A stretch of 11,305 bases of DNA, taken from the NCBI GenBank assembly GCA_016715105.1, contig JADKBO010000047.1, positions 1 through 11,305 on the forward strand, read 5' to 3'. Below, piece by piece: positions 7,885 to 11,305 of this stretch. Below the pieces are notes generated by a model. That model saw only the letters and a list, made by a program, of their open reading frames with translations, did no database searches and was not told the origin of the DNA. The stretch comes from Saprospiraceae bacterium. Lineage in GTDB: Bacteria; Bacteroidota; Bacteroidia; Chitinophagales; Saprospiraceae. Every line of letters begins with the position of its first letter. The stretch's first letter is position 1. Made by a program: the position numbers and the translations under genes.

Positions 7885-10710
7885 ATGAATATCAAGGATA
7901 ATAAAATTAAACAATCAAGTCAGTTGGATAGCAATAAAAATAAGATCGTAATAAAAGGTGCTCGTTCAAATAATCTAAAGAACATCGACCTCACTATTCC
8001 TAGAAATGAACTGGTGGTAGTAACGGGTGTATCTGGTTCCGGGAAATCGTCAATCACCATTGATACTCTTTTTGCAGAAGGACAGCGAAGATATGTTGAG
8101 AGTCTTTCTTCTTATATCCGCCAGTTTTTGGGAAGAATGAAGAAGCCTGAAGTTGACTATATTAAAGGTATTTGCCCTGCCATAGCTATTGAGCAAAAGG
8201 TATCAGGCGGTAACAATCGCTCTACTGTCGGTTCGATGACCGAAATTTATGATTTTTTAAGACTTTTATTTGCCCGAATCGGTAAAACTATCTCCCCTAT
8301 TTCAGGACAACCTGTGAAAAACACCAGATTTCTGATGTTACTGATTATATTCATACATTATCAGAGGGCGAGAAAGTATTGATTTGTATGCCACTCAAAC
8401 GAAGGTTTAATGGGAAAAATCCTGAAATGGTATTGGATATTATTCAGCAAAAGGGGTTCAATCGTTTGGTTTTAAAAATCAGTTGGTTCCTATTGATGAT
8501 GTGTTGGCCGATAAAATGCTCATTAAAAATTTGCCCCTGGATTTTCATGAGATTCTTGTGCTGGTTGACAGAGTGATTGTTCAACATGACAGTGAAGAAA
8601 ATAAACAAAGAATGGCAGATTCTGTAAATCTGGCTTTTCAAGAAGCAGAAGGAGAATGCATCATTTTAGCCAATGAAAAACAAATATTGTTTAACAATCG
8701 GTTTGAATTGGATGGCATTGAGTTTCTGGAACCTAACCCTCAATTATTCAATTACAATAATTCTTATGGTTGTTGTCGGACTTGTGAAGGTTATGGCAAA
8801 ATTATGGGGATCGATGAAGATCGGGTGATACCTGATAAATCAATCTCAGTCTTTGACGGTGCTGTTACCTGTTGGCGGGGAGAGAAATCAAATGAATTTC
8901 TTATTACCCTTTTAACAAATGCACATAAAGTTGATTTTCCGGTTCATACACCATACAAAGAACTCTCAAAAAAGGATAAGAATATACTTTGGAAAGGTTC
9001 GGAGCACTTTCAGGGAATTGATGGTTTCTTCAAAATGCTTGAAGAACAACTTTATAAAATTCAGAATCGTGTCTTGCTCGCGCGATATAGAGGGAGAACT
9101 AACTGTCCGGAATGTGAGGGCACTCGTTTGCGCAAAGAGGCTTCTTATGTAAAAATAGCTGATGTCACAGTTGGCCAACTGTTGGATATACCAATTGATG
9201 AGTTGTTTGTATTTTTTAAAAACTTACAACCTACTGACCATGATAAACAGATTGCCAGCCGAATTTTATTGGAAATCAACAACAGACTTTCCGTCATGAT
9301 GGATGTAGGGTTGGGTTACTTAACATTAAACAGAATTTCCAATACACTTAGTGGAGGTGAAACTCAAAGAATTAACCTGACTCGCACACTAGGTAGCAAT
9401 CTCACCAATTCGATGTATATACTTGATGAACCCAGTGTTGGTCTGCATCCGAGAGATACAGCCAGGTTGGTAAAGGTTTTAAAAAATCTGAGAGATCTAG
9501 GTAATACTGTAATTGTTGTAGAACATGAAGAAGAGGTCATCAAAAATGCAGATTATCTCGTGGATATGGGACCAGGGGCAGGCATTCATGGTGGTGAAGT
9601 TGTCTTTGCTGGGCCATATAAAGATATTTTTACAATGGCGGAGGGAAGCTTGACCACCAAATACATGAACGGCCGTATGGCAATTCCTGTACCGGAATTC
9701 AGAAGAAAGGCTACAAACCGCATTGAACTTTCAAATGCATCGCTTCATAATCTCAAAGACATTACCGTTATCATCCCATTGAATGCATTTACAGTAATAA
9801 GTGGCGTTTCAGGGTCTGGAAAACTACCCTTGTCAGAGATATCCTGTTTCCAACATTAAAGAAAGTTGTCGAGAATACGCTTGAAAATATTCCGGTGGTG
9901 TGCAATTGAAAGGAGATTTTAAACTAATCACAGGGCTAGAATTTGTGAATCAAAGCCCAATTGGTAAATCATCAAGATCTAACCCTGTTACTTATGTCAA
10001 GGCATATGATTCTATGAGGAAACTGATGTCTGAACAGCCATTGTCGAGAATTCGGGGTTTTGAAACCAGACATTTTTCATTCAATACAGATGGTGGCAGG
10101 TGTGAAGCATGCCAAGGCGAAGGTTCTCAGACTGTTGAAATGCAGTTTCTTGCAGATGTACATCTGATTTGCGAAGATTGCAAGGGTAAGAGATTTAAGG
10201 AAGAAGTGCTTGATGTGCAATATCATGATAAAAACATTTTTGAGATTCTAGAAATGAGTATCGAAGAAGGGGCCACATTCTTCAAAGGTGAGAAAGATAT
10301 TGTCCGTAAAATTGCAGCCTTTAATAGATGTGGGTTTGGGTTATGTTAGAATGGGTCAATCTTCATCTTCTTTGTCTGGCGGTGAGGCGCAGAGGGTCAA
10401 GTTGGCTTCATTCTTAACCAGAGAAAATGCCGGAGAACACATTTTCTTTATTTTCGATGAACCCACCACAGGACTTCACTTCCATGACAATAAAAAATTG
10501 CTTGATGCTATGCAATCTTTGGTTGAGAGAGGGCATACTGTATTGGTAGTAGAACACAATATGGACATAATCAAATCAGCAGATTGGGTAATAGATTTGG
10601 GGCCGGATGCAGGAAAACAAGGTGGTGAAGTAGTTTTTCAGGGTACCCCAGAAGAATTAATAAAGGTAAAGAGGTCTCACACAGCAGAATTTTTGGCTGA
10701 AAAGCTCTAA
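7885..10710 (+). CDS. uvrA: Excinuclease ABC subunit A (UvrA), five frameshifts
   Basis: Damage-recognition ATPase of nucleotide excision repair; a UvrA dimer loads UvrB at lesions. The corrected protein has 942 residues, the usual length. First ABC half: Walker A GVSGSGKSS at 48-56, signature LSGGE at 489-493, Walker B YILDEP from about 512. Second half: Walker A GVSGSGKTT at 641-649, signature LSGGEAQR at 831-838, Walker B FIFDEPTTGLH from about 856. Zinc-binding pairs are Cys298/301 with Cys408/411, and Cys741/744 with Cys764/767. The CxxC pair that E. coli UvrA carries before the first module is missing (FNNRFELDGIEF instead), a pattern I associate with Bacteroidota. Breaks: missing A at 8317-8321, at 8474-8478 and at 9820-9823 (inside the second Walker A), missing G at 9897-9898, extra A at 10308-10311. 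The ATG at 7885 is the only good start. The gene converges on rpoN with 29 bases between stops. Confidence 0.95.
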
Positions 10711-10739
10711 CTAATCATAAATCTGAGGGCTAACTGAAC

Positions 10740-11305
10740 TTATAACTCTTTTCTGAGCCTGGCTACAGGGATATTCAATTGCTCACGATATTTAGCAACG
10801 GTTCTTCTTGCGATGTTATAACCTTTGTTACGGAGAATATTTTTCAATTTCTCATCTGACAATGGTTTTCGTTTGTTTTCTCCTCCGATTACATCTGACA
10901 AGATCTTTTTAACCTCAAGTGTTGAAACTTCATTTCCATCATCCGTCTGTAAAGACTCAGAGAAAAACTCTTTCAATCTTTTGGTTCCGAATTCAGTTTG
11001 TACAAACTTACTATTTGCAACCCTCGAGATGGTAGAAATATCAAGCCCCGTTACATCAGAAATATCTTTAAGTATCATAGGTCTAAGTCGGGTATCATCA
11101 CCAGTAAGGAAATATTCAAACTGGAATTGCATAATCGCATACATCGTAGTATACATCGTTTGCTGACGTTGTCTTATTGCGTCGATGAACCATTTAGCAG
11201 AATCAATTTTTTGCTTTATAAACAATATCGCCTCCTTATCTTTTTAGTGGTTTTTTGATTTTGCTTGTTGATGTTGTAAACTTTTAACATATCAACATAA
11301 TGATC
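10740..11305 (-). CDS. rpoN: RNA polymerase sigma-54 factor (RpoN), C-terminal part, one frameshift
   Basis: The last 188 residues of sigma-54; the N-terminal activator-contact region lies beyond the right edge. Sigma-54 directs RNA polymerase to -24/-12 promoters and needs an AAA+ enhancer-binding protein. Visible features are the end of the core-binding domain (KEAILFIKQKIDSAKWFIDAIRQRQQT), the helix-turn-helix (ILKDISDVTGLDISTISRVANSKF), and the diagnostic RpoN box ARRTVAKYRE, encoded at 10782-10811, followed by the terminal QLNIPVARLRKEL. One A is missing from the run at 11241-11245. Without correction the frame opens only from a TTG at 11223-11225. Restored, it reads from the right edge as DHYVDMLKVYNINK... 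into KEAILF, which fits the family. It is convergent with uvrA, and no strong terminator is visible in the 29-base gap. Confidence 0.93.

Noticed and set aside
8379..8576. A 65-codon plus-strand frame inside uvrA that could pass for a separate small gene
   Set aside because: Its first half is the true UvrA frame between two deleted A residues (KVLICMPLKRRFNGKNPEMVLDI is UvrA sequence in part), and its second half is out-of-frame UvrA. It is not an independent gene.
10825..11166. Plus-strand open frames of 113 and 86 codons opposite rpoN
   Set aside because: Antisense shadows of the well-conserved sigma-54 C-terminal domain.
1..11305. Mobile element, CRISPR array, tRNA or rRNA
   Set aside because: All gene-sized space is filled by housekeeping genes after frame correction. 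No transposase motif, regularly spaced repeats or tRNA-like cloverleaf was noticed by eye.

Overview
The window looks like a low-GC chromosome segment from a member of the Bacteroidota, perhaps near Saprospirales or Chitinophagales. The phylum call rests on four things. Starts lack clear Shine-Dalgarno sequences. Two upstream regions carry the Bacteroidota-type -7 box TAnnTTTG. There is a YCF48-type beta-propeller lipoprotein and a small secreted protein of Bacteroidota character. The Lon, ParE, UvrA and RpoN sequences read like this phylum. The finer placement is a guess.

Layout. Minus strand, read right to left from 7064: a secreted protein of unknown function (7064-6558) and a YCF48/BNR propeller lipoprotein (6533-about 5576), probably co-transcribed; then parE, topoisomerase IV subunit B (5497-3598), with its own -7 box; lon (3489-1079); an exported Cys-type glutathione peroxidase (1022-478); and the N-terminal part of a Dcp-like M3 metallopeptidase lipoprotein (348 to the left edge). 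Plus strand: a CvpA-family membrane protein (7198-7728) and uvrA (7885-10710). The C-terminal part of rpoN (sigma-54) converges on uvrA and runs off the right edge (11305-10740). No rRNA, tRNA, CRISPR array or insertion sequence is visible. Once genes are read through their frameshifts, no gap exceeds about 160 bases.

The dominant unusual signal is that nearly every gene is cut by single-base indels in homopolymer runs. I count about 19, and restoring the run length recovers full-length conserved proteins: Lon 803 aa, ParE 633 aa, UvrA 942 aa, GPx 181 aa. ParE and the sigma-54 core-binding region are not expected to be lost together with Lon and UvrA in a living cell, so uncorrected sequencing error is the most likely cause. 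Homopolymer slippage in a decaying genome, or transcriptional slippage, are less likely alternatives. The entries below describe the frame-corrected genes and list the break points.

Functionally this is a housekeeping and stress neighbourhood: DNA topology (ParE), excision repair (UvrA), protein quality control (Lon), peroxide defence (GPx), peptide turnover (Dcp) and alternative sigma factor (RpoN). I see no accessory island and no convincing new biological system. The most interesting non-coding structures are an inverted repeat lying over the divergent promoters at 7141-7175 and a perfect 19-nt palindrome upstream of parE.
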